The notes: generated from the sequence alone by a model not told the origin. Counted from the stretch's first letter, positions 1 to 5,635 are shown. The stretch: DNA of 5,769 nucleotides from Dehalococcoidia bacterium (GCA_011192055.1 DUES01000196.1:1-5769); one strand, 5' to 3'. A program made the numbers and translations.

Positions 1-349
1 AAAAATCGCCTCTCGAAGAAAATAGAGCTTCGTCTATATCAGATTGGCTTAAGCAATACTTGATGAGTCCCATAACCCGACGAGTAGCAATAGAAACACC
101 AGAGCTTATATTTGCGAGTTCTAAATCTAAACCTTCAGGTAGGTTATTATATTTGTCCTTCTTCATACTATCTAACAATTTTTCAGATACTTCCGCCTCT
201 TGAATTGATTCTATTTGGTTCTCGCTAATATTCATGTTTACGGTAATTACGGGTTGATTTGGGATATTCGCGTTAAAACTAAAATCATTTTTCTTTACTG
301 CAATTTTCCCTAATATAGTGAAACAGCCTTTTATAATTATTTTACACAT
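1..349 (-). CDS. Hypothetical protein, 5' part only (runs off the left edge)
   Basis: An open reading frame starts at ATG 347-349 on the minus strand and stays open for 116 codons to the window edge, so the C-terminus is missing. A GGGAG Shine-Dalgarno (356-360) lies 6 nt ahead of the ATG, which supports this start. The protein begins MCKIIIKGCFTILGKIAVKK, followed by a polar stretch rich in Asn, Ile, Glu and Ser. It then has a charged, probably helical part (SEKLLDSMKKDKYNN, about residues 55-69) and a mixed segment with IATRRVMGLIKYC (about residues 87-99). I see no signal peptide, clear membrane helix or catalytic motif, and I do not recognise the family. The DNA is clearly richer in A+T than the other genes and uses many ATA, TTA, AAT and AAA codons, which suggests a different origin, perhaps recent acquisition. 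Function unknown. Confidence 0.7.
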   Translation of the reverse strand, partial: MCKIIIKGCFTILGKIAVKKNDFSFNANIPNQPVITVNMNISENQIESIQEAEVSEKLLDSMKKDKYNNLPEGLDLELANISSGVSIATRRVMGLIKYCLSQSDIDEALFSSRGDF

Positions 350-355
350 ATCAAA

Positions 356-360
356 CTCCC
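356..360 (-). promoter_or_regulatory. Ribosome binding site of the left-edge gene
   Basis: GGGAG on the minus strand lies 6 nt upstream of the ATG at 347-349. It fixes the start of the truncated gene and argues that the frame is translated. Confidence 0.6.
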
Positions 361-397
361 ACTTGAGCTATATTCGCTTTAAACCATCGGGATGTTT

Positions 398-425
398 GAT
401 TGTCTTGTACTATGACCAGACAATC
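398..425. repeat. Inverted repeat GATTGTCT/AGACAATC
   Basis: GATTGTCT (398-405) is matched perfectly by AGACAATC (418-425) across 12 nt. The symmetry continues inward after one mismatch (GT 407-408 with AC 415-416). It lies about 50 nt upstream of the left-edge gene's start, inside its likely leader. No T-run follows on either strand, so a repressor operator or a leader hairpin is more likely than an intrinsic terminator. Confidence 0.55.
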
Positions 426-458
426 TGAAAGGAGTCTCTGTCTATCCTGCCAGACAAT
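416..458. repeat. Direct repeat CCAGACAAT, two copies
   Basis: CCAGACAAT occurs at 416-424 and again at 450-458, 34 bp apart, roughly three helical turns. The first copy is one arm of the inverted repeat at 398-425. The second forms a shorter inverted repeat with TGTCT at 439-443 (AGACA 452-456). The arrangement resembles a set of half-sites for one DNA-binding protein. Confidence 0.45.
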
Positions 459-460
459 GA

Positions 461-466
461 ATTATA
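461..466 (-). promoter_or_regulatory. Candidate -10 box (TATAAT) for the left-edge gene
   Basis: A perfect TATAAT reads on the minus strand. The hexamer 17 bp upstream (484-489, GAAGAG) is a poor -35, so the promoter may rely on an activator or may not be real. Transcription would start near 454, inside the second CCAGACAAT copy, giving a leader of about 105 nt. Confidence 0.35.
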
Positions 467-495
467 CACTGCAAGCTATGAGTCTCTTCCCTCCA

Positions 496-525
496 CTCAG
501 GCTTCGCAAGGCACTGTAGCCTGAG
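496..525 (-). terminator. Hairpin at the 3' end of the DUF6629 gene
   Basis: CTCAGGCT (496-503) pairs perfectly with AGCCTGAG (518-525) over a 14-nt loop. The structure overlaps the TGA stop of the membrane-protein gene (497-499). No T-tract follows in the direction of transcription, so it is not a standard intrinsic terminator. It may be a 3'-end stabilising stem. Confidence 0.35.
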
Positions 526-1153
526 ATTCACTTAGCACCCAATAAATCGCTACACTTATAAGCGCCGCAAAGAAGCACCAGACAGATGTCAGATATTGTG
601 CAAAGAATATTCCCGTGACAATGTATGATATCGTGATGAGAATGCCAAACAGCCACATCCGCCTGACAGACGAGATAAAAAGAGGTGCGACAGTTGCAAC
701 CGGGTAGAAGAAAGATGCAACAGTCACAAGGGTTTTAGGAAATTCATCAACGTATAGTATATGAAAGCCGTTTATCTGCGGAGTAACACTATAAGAGATG
801 AGGCAGAAAGCATAAAGCAGTGACAGGAGGCCTCCTGTCACTGTTAAGCCGGCCAGTATCTTCTTTCTCTTTTTTGCCTCCTCCATAAACCACATGGATA
901 ATGGTATCATCACAGGCCAGATAACCAGTGCCGTTACCAGGAAGATGTATGTAGCAGCATTCTGAAGCCAGTCATGTCCGCCCGATCTCAGGGTGACCCA
1001 CAGCACGCCCTCGGCGAACTGCTGGAAACCAAACAAAAGCGGTATTACCGCAAAAAGCCTCTGCGTTGGCTTCCCAACTTTCCTCACGGTAGTGACGCCA
1101 ACTGCAGATATTATTACGCCTCCTGCAAAACTTGCTCCAGCCGAAAAACACAT
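497..1153 (-). CDS. DUF6629-like seven-helix membrane protein
   Basis: The 218-residue protein is very hydrophobic, with about seven predicted membrane helices (roughly residues 6-23, 33-53, 65-88, 98-120, 141-161, 166-185 and 188-207) and a basic loop EEAKKRKK at 91-98. The N-terminal MCFSAGASF, the helix-2 motif PLLFGFQQFAEGVLW (38-52) and SVWCFFAAL near the C-terminus (190-198) match what I remember of the DUF6629 family of small integral membrane proteins. No biochemical function is known for that family. The length is typical and the frame intact. The start is supported by AGGAGG 5 nt upstream. The gene stands alone: the next gene on the same strand lies over 500 bp upstream behind a repeat element, so an operon is unlikely. 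Confidence in the gene is high, in the family moderate. Confidence 0.8.
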   Translation of the reverse strand: MCFSAGASFAGGVIISAVGVTTVRKVGKPTQRLFAVIPLLFGFQQFAEGVLWVTLRSGGHDWLQNAATYIFLVTALVIWPVMIPLSMWFMEEAKKRKKILAGLTVTGGLLSLLYAFCLISYSVTPQINGFHILYVDEFPKTLVTVASFFYPVATVAPLFISSVRRMWLFGILITISYIVTGIFFAQYLTSVWCFFAALISVAIYWVLSESQATVPCEA

Positions 1154-1158
1154 AGATG

Positions 1159-1164
1159 CCTCCT
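1159..1164 (-). promoter_or_regulatory. Ribosome binding site of the DUF6629-like gene
   Basis: AGGAGG lies 5 nt before the ATG at 1151-1153. A second AGGAGG lies about 25 nt further upstream, but the nearby TTG that could use it is 19 nt ahead of the ATG and therefore out of frame. The ATG is the start. Confidence 0.7.
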
Positions 1165-1192
1165 GGTTTCAAATAATTGTTAAACCTCCTGA

Positions 1193-1221
1193 TAAAGTAA
1201 CACTGATAACTTTTTTTATCA
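1193..1221 (-). promoter_or_regulatory. Candidate promoter of the DUF6629-like gene with an overlapping inverted repeat
   Basis: On the minus strand TTGATA (5 of 6 to the -35 consensus) is followed after 17 nt by TACTTT (3 of 6 to the -10). The -35 region overlaps a perfect 6-bp inverted repeat, TGATAA (1204-1209) and TTATCA (1216-1221), which could be an operator. The region is AT-rich, so chance matches are possible. Confidence 0.35.
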
Positions 1222-1253
1222 ACGGGTTAATAATCAGATAACAGGTAATCCCA

Positions 1254-1539
1254 AAGGCCCCACTACTGCAGATAGTTCATCGGAATGTCTGACCGGCAGT
1301 GGCTATAAATATTTAATCCCGTTTGCCCTTTCTATAAAGTGAAAATCAAAGTTACGTTATCGCCTGAGTATCCACCAATAGATGGTGTCTTGGATTACCT
1401 GGTTTATCAGGGCAACCTCCCGCTCTCTCAGTGATTCTTATTATCTCACGTCCTCAGTTTGCAGACATTTTTAAGGGGATTTGTACCGGAATGGACCGAA
1501 CAACAAGCAAAATGGTGTCCTTCCGCCGGTAATTATATT
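1254..1539. other. Intergenic stretch without a recognisable gene
   Basis: No convincing coding frame is visible on either strand. It contains an AT-rich 10-bp palindrome, TAAATATTTA (1306-1315), and two copies of ATGGTGTC (near 1383 and 1512). Neither has an evident role. Confidence 0.4.
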
Positions 1540-1579
1540 CTAGCAGGGTGATGAAAAACTCTTTCAACCATCCCCCTGA

Positions 1580-1603
1580 CCCCCTTCCTGCCCAGGAAGG
1601 GGG
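1580..1603. repeat. Perfect 10-bp hairpin in the MITE-like element
   Basis: CCCCCTTCCT (1580-1589) pairs with AGGAAGGGGG (1594-1603) over a GCCC loop. It should be very stable in RNA or as a DNA cruciform. Confidence 0.7.
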
Positions 1604-1614
1604 AAAATATTGTA

Positions 1615-1633
1615 TCTGGGGGACACCCCCAGA
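1615..1633 (-). terminator. GC-rich hairpin, possible terminator of the dehydrogenase gene
   Basis: TCTGGGGG (1615-1622) and CCCCCAGA (1626-1633) form a perfect 8-bp stem with a 3-nt loop. In the minus-strand transcript of the dehydrogenase gene it is followed by ATACAATATTTT, an imperfect U-rich tail, so it may end transcription. The role is inferred. Confidence 0.45.
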
Positions 1634-1639
1634 CTCCTG

Positions 1640-1662
1640 CCAAAGGGGCTTCGCCCCTCTGG
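1640..1662 (-). repeat. Hairpin AGGGGC-ttc-GCCCCT
   Basis: A 6-bp core (1644-1649 with 1653-1658, loop TTC) extends after one mismatch by three more pairs (CCA/TGG). Read on the minus strand it is the first strong hairpin, about 20 nt after the dehydrogenase stop, and it is followed by TTT then GG. It may contribute to termination or mRNA 3'-end protection. Confidence 0.5.
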
Positions 1663-1684
1663 ACTCCCCTTTTTCAGCAACCTG

Positions 1685-2971
1685 CTAGGGGTAGTCTTTG
1701 AATTTTCCCGAACGCATCATTTCACAGGGTTTCAGGTAGGGCTTGCCGATTTTCTCTGCCACCGCTTCCAGTTTCTCAGCCCACTCCCTGTATTTATCAG
1801 AACCCAGGTCGAATATTCCTTCATGGCCTTCGCCGATTCTCTCTACCTCAGTAATAACTCCGCATCCTTTTACAACACCCATCTCCAGGAGGCGGCACGC
1901 CTCGTTCAGTCGGGCTGCCATCACAATCTCGGGGTCTGCAAACTCCTCCAGAAAGTTCAGGGTCTTCTCCTCCACCTTAGTTTCCTTGATGATAGCATTG
2001 CCTGATTCATCCCATTCATACATTCCCTGTCCGGTTTTGCGTCCCAATTTTCCCTGTTTGACCAGTTCTACCAGTGCCTTTGAGGGACCAAAATCGGAAG
2101 ATATGTTCTCCTGGTACGATATTGCTCCATTTATTGCAGTATCCAGACCGACATAGTCTGCCCCTCGCATATCGCGTCCTGAGGCATGTAACTGTTCGAA
2201 TGTGATACCCCGTTCAATGGCTTTATCCATGAACCAGGTAGAGTAAATGCTTGCCGGAGCTGCTATCCTGTTTGCTATGAATCCCTCAGCTTCCTTATCA
2301 AGAACCACAACGAGTCTCTCTCCACCGACGCTTGGCAGGCTTTGGCCTACGGCTTTGCCTGTCTCCAGCGATTTCCCGGCGGTCTTTTCACCTCCCATGA
2401 TTTCCACCAGGCGGTTAAAGGTTTGCGTAAAACCATGGAAATGCATGCCAATCACATTTTCCGGCCGCCTGGAGAGCTTTGCTATCTTCGAAACAGGCAG
2501 GGTAGACGTATTTGATGCACAGACAGTATGTGAAGGGGTGAACTCACCCAGTTGCCTGAAGACCTCCTGCTTTAGAGACAATACCTCAGAAACTGCTTCA
2601 ATGACAAAATCCACATCTGAAACCGCTTTTTGAAGGTCCACCTCACATACCAGATGGCCCATTATTTCATCTGCGCTGCAACCGTCTGCCATCACTCCCA
2701 CTTTTTTTCGATCCGCCTTCAGTTCTGTAAAATCTACACTGCTGAAATGACCTATGAAGGGATTAGATGAAACATATGCCTTAAATCCGTCCTCGGTTTC
2801 CAGGGCTTTAAATATCGATTCCAGGGAATCCCTGCTATTCTTGAGGGCGTTGCTGTCTATGTCGCTTAATACGACTTCATATCCCCCAAGCAAGCAAGCC
2901 GAACAAATCCCTGTACCCATAATTCCTGAGCCGACCACGGCTATTTTTCGGACATCACCTGAATCTGCCAT
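1685..2971 (-). CDS. 3-hydroxyacyl-CoA dehydrogenase (NAD+), two C-terminal domains
   Basis: The family interconverts (S)-3-hydroxyacyl-CoA and 3-oxoacyl-CoA with NAD+, in beta-oxidation or its reverse, in the cytoplasm. The 428-residue protein has a Rossmann NAD domain starting KIAVVGSGIMGTG (G14, G16, G19), with D37 ending strand 2 as expected for NAD. The catalytic set is present: S156 in SNTS, H177 in GMHF, E190 in LVE and N234 in GFIAN; the Ser-His spacing of 21 equals that of the human enzyme. The first C-terminal domain (about 228-320) ends KLGRKTGQGMYEW, and a second half-domain (about 345-428) makes it longer than simple 3-hydroxybutyryl-CoA dehydrogenases (about 280 residues). Oddities are about 27 extra residues before the second half of the NAD domain, and HFHGFTQTF where HFFNP is usual. 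The ATG at 2969-2971 is chosen because GAGGAG lies 8 nt ahead; the GTG at 2978-2980 overlaps that site. The TAG stop lies inside the MITE-like repeat. Substrate chain length is unknown. Confidence 0.88.
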   Translation of the reverse strand: MADSGDVRKIAVVGSGIMGTGICSACLLGGYEVVLSDIDSNALKNSRDSLESIFKALETEDGFKAYVSSNPFIGHFSSVDFTELKADRKKVGVMADGCSADEIMGHLVCEVDLQKAVSDVDFVIEAVSEVLSLKQEVFRQLGEFTPSHTVCASNTSTLPVSKIAKLSRRPENVIGMHFHGFTQTFNRLVEIMGGEKTAGKSLETGKAVGQSLPSVGGERLVVVLDKEAEGFIANRIAAPASIYSTWFMDKAIERGITFEQLHASGRDMRGADYVGLDTAINGAISYQENISSDFGPSKALVELVKQGKLGRKTGQGMYEWDESGNAIIKETKVEEKTLNFLEEFADPEIVMAARLNEACRLLEMGVVKGCGVITEVERIGEGHEGIFDLGSDKYREWAEKLEAVAEKIGKPYLKPCEMMRSGKFKDYP

Positions 2972-2979
2972 CTTCAACA

Positions 2980-2985
2980 CTCCTC
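2980..2985 (-). promoter_or_regulatory. Ribosome binding site that decides the dehydrogenase start
   Basis: GAGGAG lies 8 nt upstream of the ATG at 2969-2971. It overlaps the alternative in-frame GTG (2978-2980), which would have no spacing to this site. The ATG is therefore preferred and the protein is three residues shorter than the longest frame. Confidence 0.65.
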
Positions 2986-3024
2986 ATCTAATTTGTGTCT
3001 CTTTGAAACAGGAAACCCTTGCCA

Positions 3025-3053
3025 CATACGGTAAAAGCGAGATTGTATGTCAA
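3025..3053 (-). promoter_or_regulatory. Candidate promoter of the dehydrogenase gene
   Basis: A perfect TTGACA (3048-3053) reads on the minus strand about 80 nt before the start codon. The hexamer 17 bp downstream, CGTATG (3025-3030), is a weak -10. An alternative is TACAAT (5 of 6) directly after TTGACA, serving as -10 for an unseen -35. One of the two is plausible. Confidence 0.35.
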
Positions 3054-3583
3054 CTGAATATCCTCAAGTACCTGTTCCCATTCCACCAGCCTGGTTGTTG
3101 CAGCGGCTTTTTATAGTCCTTCTATTGGGAACCCACTGCATCTGAACCGTATTGGAGAGGTTCCACTCCCCGGTTTCCAGGATTAAGGGGGGTGGATACA
3201 ATCGACATTTACCATTTCACTTCACAATGAGGTATCCCGACCCTCATTACTTTTATCCCCGATAATATATCTATGGTGACTGGTTGTCAATAACCTGTCT
3301 CTGAGTACTTCAGAATCTGGGTTACCGTCCCGATTTCACAAGAGTGATACACGCTATACCCGTAATCAGTATCCGAAGATTATAGCACATGGAGTACCGG
3401 AATCCACTGTTTATCAGCGGGTTGAGGAATGCCGTTATTTAACGACCTCGTATTCAAATACAACCAACGTGGTTCCATGCCGGTCTCTCTTCAGCGCCAG
3501 TCACCGGGATTTCTTTGTCTTTTCCATGAAATTGAGACCGTATCTTGTGCATGCGGGGCTGTCTTCATGGTTCGGTTTATCAC
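3054..3583. other. Long intergenic region between divergent genes, no gene seen
   Basis: Short frames exist but none has a good ribosome binding site or a recognisable protein. A hairpin-like inverted repeat, AATGAGG (3226-3232) and CCTCATT (3242-3248), is followed by ACTTTTAT. A wider pair, CGGTCTC (3481-3487) and GAGACCG (3534-3540), is 46 nt apart. No tRNA-like or riboswitch-like fold is evident by eye. Confidence 0.4.
3226..3248. repeat. Inverted repeat AATGAGG/CCTCATT
   Basis: A perfect 7-bp stem with a 9-nt loop. The plus-strand continuation ACTTTTAT is weakly T-rich, but no plus-strand gene ends here, so a terminator role would make sense only for an unseen transcript. Confidence 0.3.
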
Positions 3584-3612
3584 TTGACACACTTACCTGA
3601 TTCCCATAGACT
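3584..3612 (+). promoter_or_regulatory. Candidate promoter of the aldehyde oxidoreductase gene
   Basis: TTGACA (3584-3589, perfect -35) is followed after exactly 17 bp by TAGACT (3607-3612, 4 of 6 to TATAAT). Transcription would start near 3619, leaving a leader of about 135 nt. The spacer contains the first copy of the TTACCTGATT repeat. A weaker second pair, TTGACT (3649-3654) with AACAAT (3671-3676), lies downstream. Confidence 0.5.
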
Positions 3613-3683
3613 GGGAGCGAAAATATCCTTCATTTACGTCCACCTGATTTGACTGTAGCATCGTACCGGGAACAATCAGGTAA
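3593..3683. promoter_or_regulatory. ACCTGATT repeat cluster, likely operator sites
   Basis: TTACCTGATT (3593-3602) recurs as a perfect 10-bp inverted copy, AATCAGGTAA (3674-3683). A third copy of the core, ACCTGATT, is at 3642-3649 in direct orientation. The first lies between the candidate -35 and -10 boxes, where a bound repressor would block polymerase, and the outer pair could support looping. That role is inference; the repeats themselves are plain in the sequence. Confidence 0.5.
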
Positions 3684-3742
3684 CAGGCGTAAGAATGAAT
3701 CAGGGCAGTACTCATGACTGACAGGCGGAAAGAATAAAAATC

Positions 3743-3748
3743 GGGAGG
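3743..3748 (+). promoter_or_regulatory. Ribosome binding site of the aldehyde oxidoreductase gene
   Basis: GGGAGG lies 7 nt ahead of the ATG at 3756, good spacing that confirms the start. Confidence 0.7.
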
Positions 3749-3755
3749 TTAGATT

Positions 3756-5603
3756 ATGGCCGGTGGTTACATGGGAAAGGTACTATTCGTAAACCTGACG
3801 AACGGAACACTGAGAGATGAGCCGCTAGATGACGGGCTGCGCCGAGATTTTATCGGTGGTTACGGGCTTGGTGCCAGGATTCTCTTCAGCCAGCAAAAGG
3901 CTAACGTAGACCCGCTGGGTGCTGACAGTATAGCTGGTTTTCTAACAGGACCGCTAACGGGTACTCCGGCGCTATCGGGCTCACGGTATGTCGTCGTTGG
4001 AAAGTCACCGCTGACCGGTGGCTGGGGTGATGCCAATTCAGGTGGATACTTCGGACCCCAGCTGAAATTTGCTGGGTATGATGGAGTGTTCTTCACAGGT
4101 ATATCTGAGAAACCCGTTTATGTATACCTGAACGAGGGCAAAGCCGAATTAAGGGATGCTTCAAATCTTTGGGGTAAAGATACATTTGAGACTGAAGACA
4201 CTTTGAAATCCGAGCATGGCCAGAACATAGAGATAGCCTGTATTGGACCGGCCGGAGAGGGAATATCCCTGATATCTGCAGTGATGAATAACAAAGGCAG
4301 GGCAGCCGGTCGTTCCGGTGTCGGTGCCATCATGGGGTCAAAGAAGCTCAAGGCTATTGTTGCCTCGGGGCAGATGAATGTCCCCCTCGCTGATGAGACT
4401 CGGGCAAAGGAACTCAGAACCAAATATATGGCAGAACTCCTGCCGGTTGCGCAGATGTTCAGGGCAATGGGTACATCTGCACTGACCGCCGCCTCGGCTC
4501 ACAGTGGTGACTCCCCGGTCAAGAACTGGGGAGGGGTGGGAGTCGTTGATTTCCCGAACGTTGACCCCATTGCAGCAGCCGCCATCATGGAAAGGCAGGA
4601 GAAGAAGTATGCCTGCTGGCACTGTCCAATCGGGTGCGGCGGGCATATGAAAGAGGGTACCGGTGAATACAAATACGAAGCCGGAGCACACAAGCCGGAG
4701 TACGAGACTCTCTGCATGTTCGGTTCCAACTGTCTTAACAACAACGTGGAATCGATTATCAAAGTCAACGATATCTGTAACCGGTACGGACTGGACACGA
4801 TATCGACAGGTGCAACCGTTGCATTCGCGATTGAGTGCTATGAAAACGGCATTATTAGTAAATCGGATACCGATGGTATCGAGATGACATGGGGAAATCA
4901 CCAGTCAATCGTGGCGATGACAGAAAAGATAGCGAAGCGGGAAGGTTTCGGAGAGATTCTGGCTGACGGAGTCAGGGTGGCTTCTTCGAAGATAGGTAAC
5001 GACTCCGACCTGTATGCTATCCATATTCAGGGACAGGAACTCCCCGCCCATGACCCGAAACTCGGGTACCACTATGCAACCACCTACCGGATGGACGCCA
5101 CTCCGGGGCGCCACACCCAGGGCTCGGAAGGTCTGGCACCTCCTGACCTGTTGCCCAAATTTGACAGGAAGTCTTATAGTGGAAGAGCAGAGGCTCACAG
5201 GATAGGCAGTAACTTCAACCACGTGATGAATGCTGCCGGACTTTGCATGTTCATGTATATATCTCTGCCGTCTGCCAGCGTACTCACCGATTTCATGAGT
5301 GCCGTGACGGGATGGGACGTGACAACCGAAGAACTAATCAAGACAGGTGAGAGAATCGCCAACATAAGACACAGTTTCAATCTCCGTGAAGGACTGAACC
5401 CAATTGAGTTTAAGGTGCCTGACAGGTCTCTCGGAGAACCGGCACAGAAGGAAGGTCCCGTGGCAGGTGTAACAGTGGACGAGTCGACCATGGTACAGGA
5501 ATACCTGAAAGCGATGGACTGGGACTCCAAATCTGCCAGACCGAGTAAGGAAAAACTGCTTGAACTGGGGCTTGCCGATGTTGCCGGTGAACTCTGGCCG
5601 TAG
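3756..5603 (+). CDS. Aldehyde:ferredoxin oxidoreductase family, tungsten-pterin enzyme
   Basis: Enzymes of this family oxidise aldehydes to carboxylic acids in the cytoplasm and pass electrons to ferredoxin, using a tungsten (sometimes molybdenum) bis-pyranopterin and one [4Fe-4S] cluster. The 615 residues are close to the roughly 605 of the Pyrococcus enzyme. The N-terminal domain (about 1-205) has GGYGLGARILF (34-44), GPLTGTPALSGSRYVVVGKS (65-84) and GGWGDANSGGYFGPQLKFAG (88-107), the pterin-binding region. The cluster ligands C287, C290, C294 (CWHCPIGC) and C497 (AAGLC) sit at almost the same positions as in Pyrococcus. Further family signatures are PEYET (314-318), YGLDTISTG (344-352), ELPAHDP (428-434) and DATPGRHTQG (447-456), whose H453 may be the active-site histidine. 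There is no signal peptide. The gene stands alone, without a ferredoxin, MoaD-like or cofactor gene nearby. The substrate cannot be told; the family also includes formaldehyde and glyceraldehyde-3-phosphate oxidoreductases. Confidence 0.93.
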   Translation: MAGGYMGKVLFVNLTNGTLRDEPLDDGLRRDFIGGYGLGARILFSQQKANVDPLGADSIAGFLTGPLTGTPALSGSRYVVVGKSPLTGGWGDANSGGYFGPQLKFAGYDGVFFTGISEKPVYVYLNEGKAELRDASNLWGKDTFETEDTLKSEHGQNIEIACIGPAGEGISLISAVMNNKGRAAGRSGVGAIMGSKKLKAIVASGQMNVPLADETRAKELRTKYMAELLPVAQMFRAMGTSALTAASAHSGDSPVKNWGGVGVVDFPNVDPIAAAAIMERQEKKYACWHCPIGCGGHMKEGTGEYKYEAGAHKPEYETLCMFGSNCLNNNVESIIKVNDICNRYGLDTISTGATVAFAIECYENGIISKSDTDGIEMTWGNHQSIVAMTEKIAKREGFGEILADGVRVASSKIGNDSDLYAIHIQGQELPAHDPKLGYHYATTYRMDATPGRHTQGSEGLAPPDLLPKFDRKSYSGRAEAHRIGSNFNHVMNAAGLCMFMYISLPSASVLTDFMSAVTGWDVTTEELIKTGERIANIRHSFNLREGLNPIEFKVPDRSLGEPAQKEGPVAGVTVDESTMVQEYLKAMDWDSKSARPSKEKLLELGLADVAGELWP

Positions 5604-5614
5604 GAATTACGGCA

Positions 5615-5635
5615 CAGGTTAACTGTGTTAAACTG
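5615..5635. repeat. Small palindrome after the aldehyde oxidoreductase gene
   Basis: CAGgTTAACtgtGTTAAaCTG pairs at eight of nine positions around a 3-nt centre. It starts 11 nt after the stop codon. It could be a weak 3' stem or an operator for a gene outside the window. Confidence 0.3.

Larger units (their letters stand above)
1540..1688. mobile_element. MITE-like element with terminal inverted repeats
   Basis: The 149-bp element is bounded by 19-bp terminal inverted repeats. The left end (1540-1558) is CTAGCAGGGTGATGAAAAA. The right end (1670-1688) reads CTAGCAGGTTGCTGAAAAA on the minus strand, so 17 of 19 positions match. It has no coding capacity. Inside are three strong stem-loops (1580-1603, 1615-1633, 1640-1662). 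The size, the terminal repeats and the absence of a transposase are what a miniature inverted-repeat transposable element shows. The ends read CTAG or TA, which could be the duplicated target (TA for IS630/Tc1-like, YTAR for IS5-like elements), but the parent transposase cannot be told from here. The right end supplies the TAG stop of the neighbouring dehydrogenase gene. I recall similar GGGG-hairpin repeats from Dehalococcoidia genomes, but cannot verify that here. Confidence 0.7.

Noticed and set aside
972..1172. Minus-strand frame starting at TTG just upstream of the membrane-protein start
   Set aside because: It is out of frame with the DUF6629-like protein, which has the better ribosome binding site and a recognisable N-terminus.
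1580..1662. CRISPR array suggested by repeated GC-rich palindromes
   Set aside because: The three hairpins differ in sequence and there is no regular repeat-spacer pattern.
1535..1692. A clear target-site duplication flanking the MITE-like element
   Set aside because: The flanks outside the CTAG ends do not match each other, and TA or CTAG could equally belong to the inverted repeats themselves.
1610..2005. Plus-strand open frame across the MITE-like element and the dehydrogenase 3' end
   Set aside because: It begins in the hairpin repeats, runs antisense to the conserved C-terminus of the dehydrogenase and has no ribosome binding site.
2978..2980. GTG as start of the dehydrogenase
   Set aside because: It overlaps the GAGGAG ribosome binding site; the ATG three codons later has proper 8-nt spacing.
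4338..4901. Long open frame on the minus strand inside the oxidoreductase gene
   Set aside because: It is antisense to a strongly supported gene, has no recognisable protein features and results from codon composition of the real gene.
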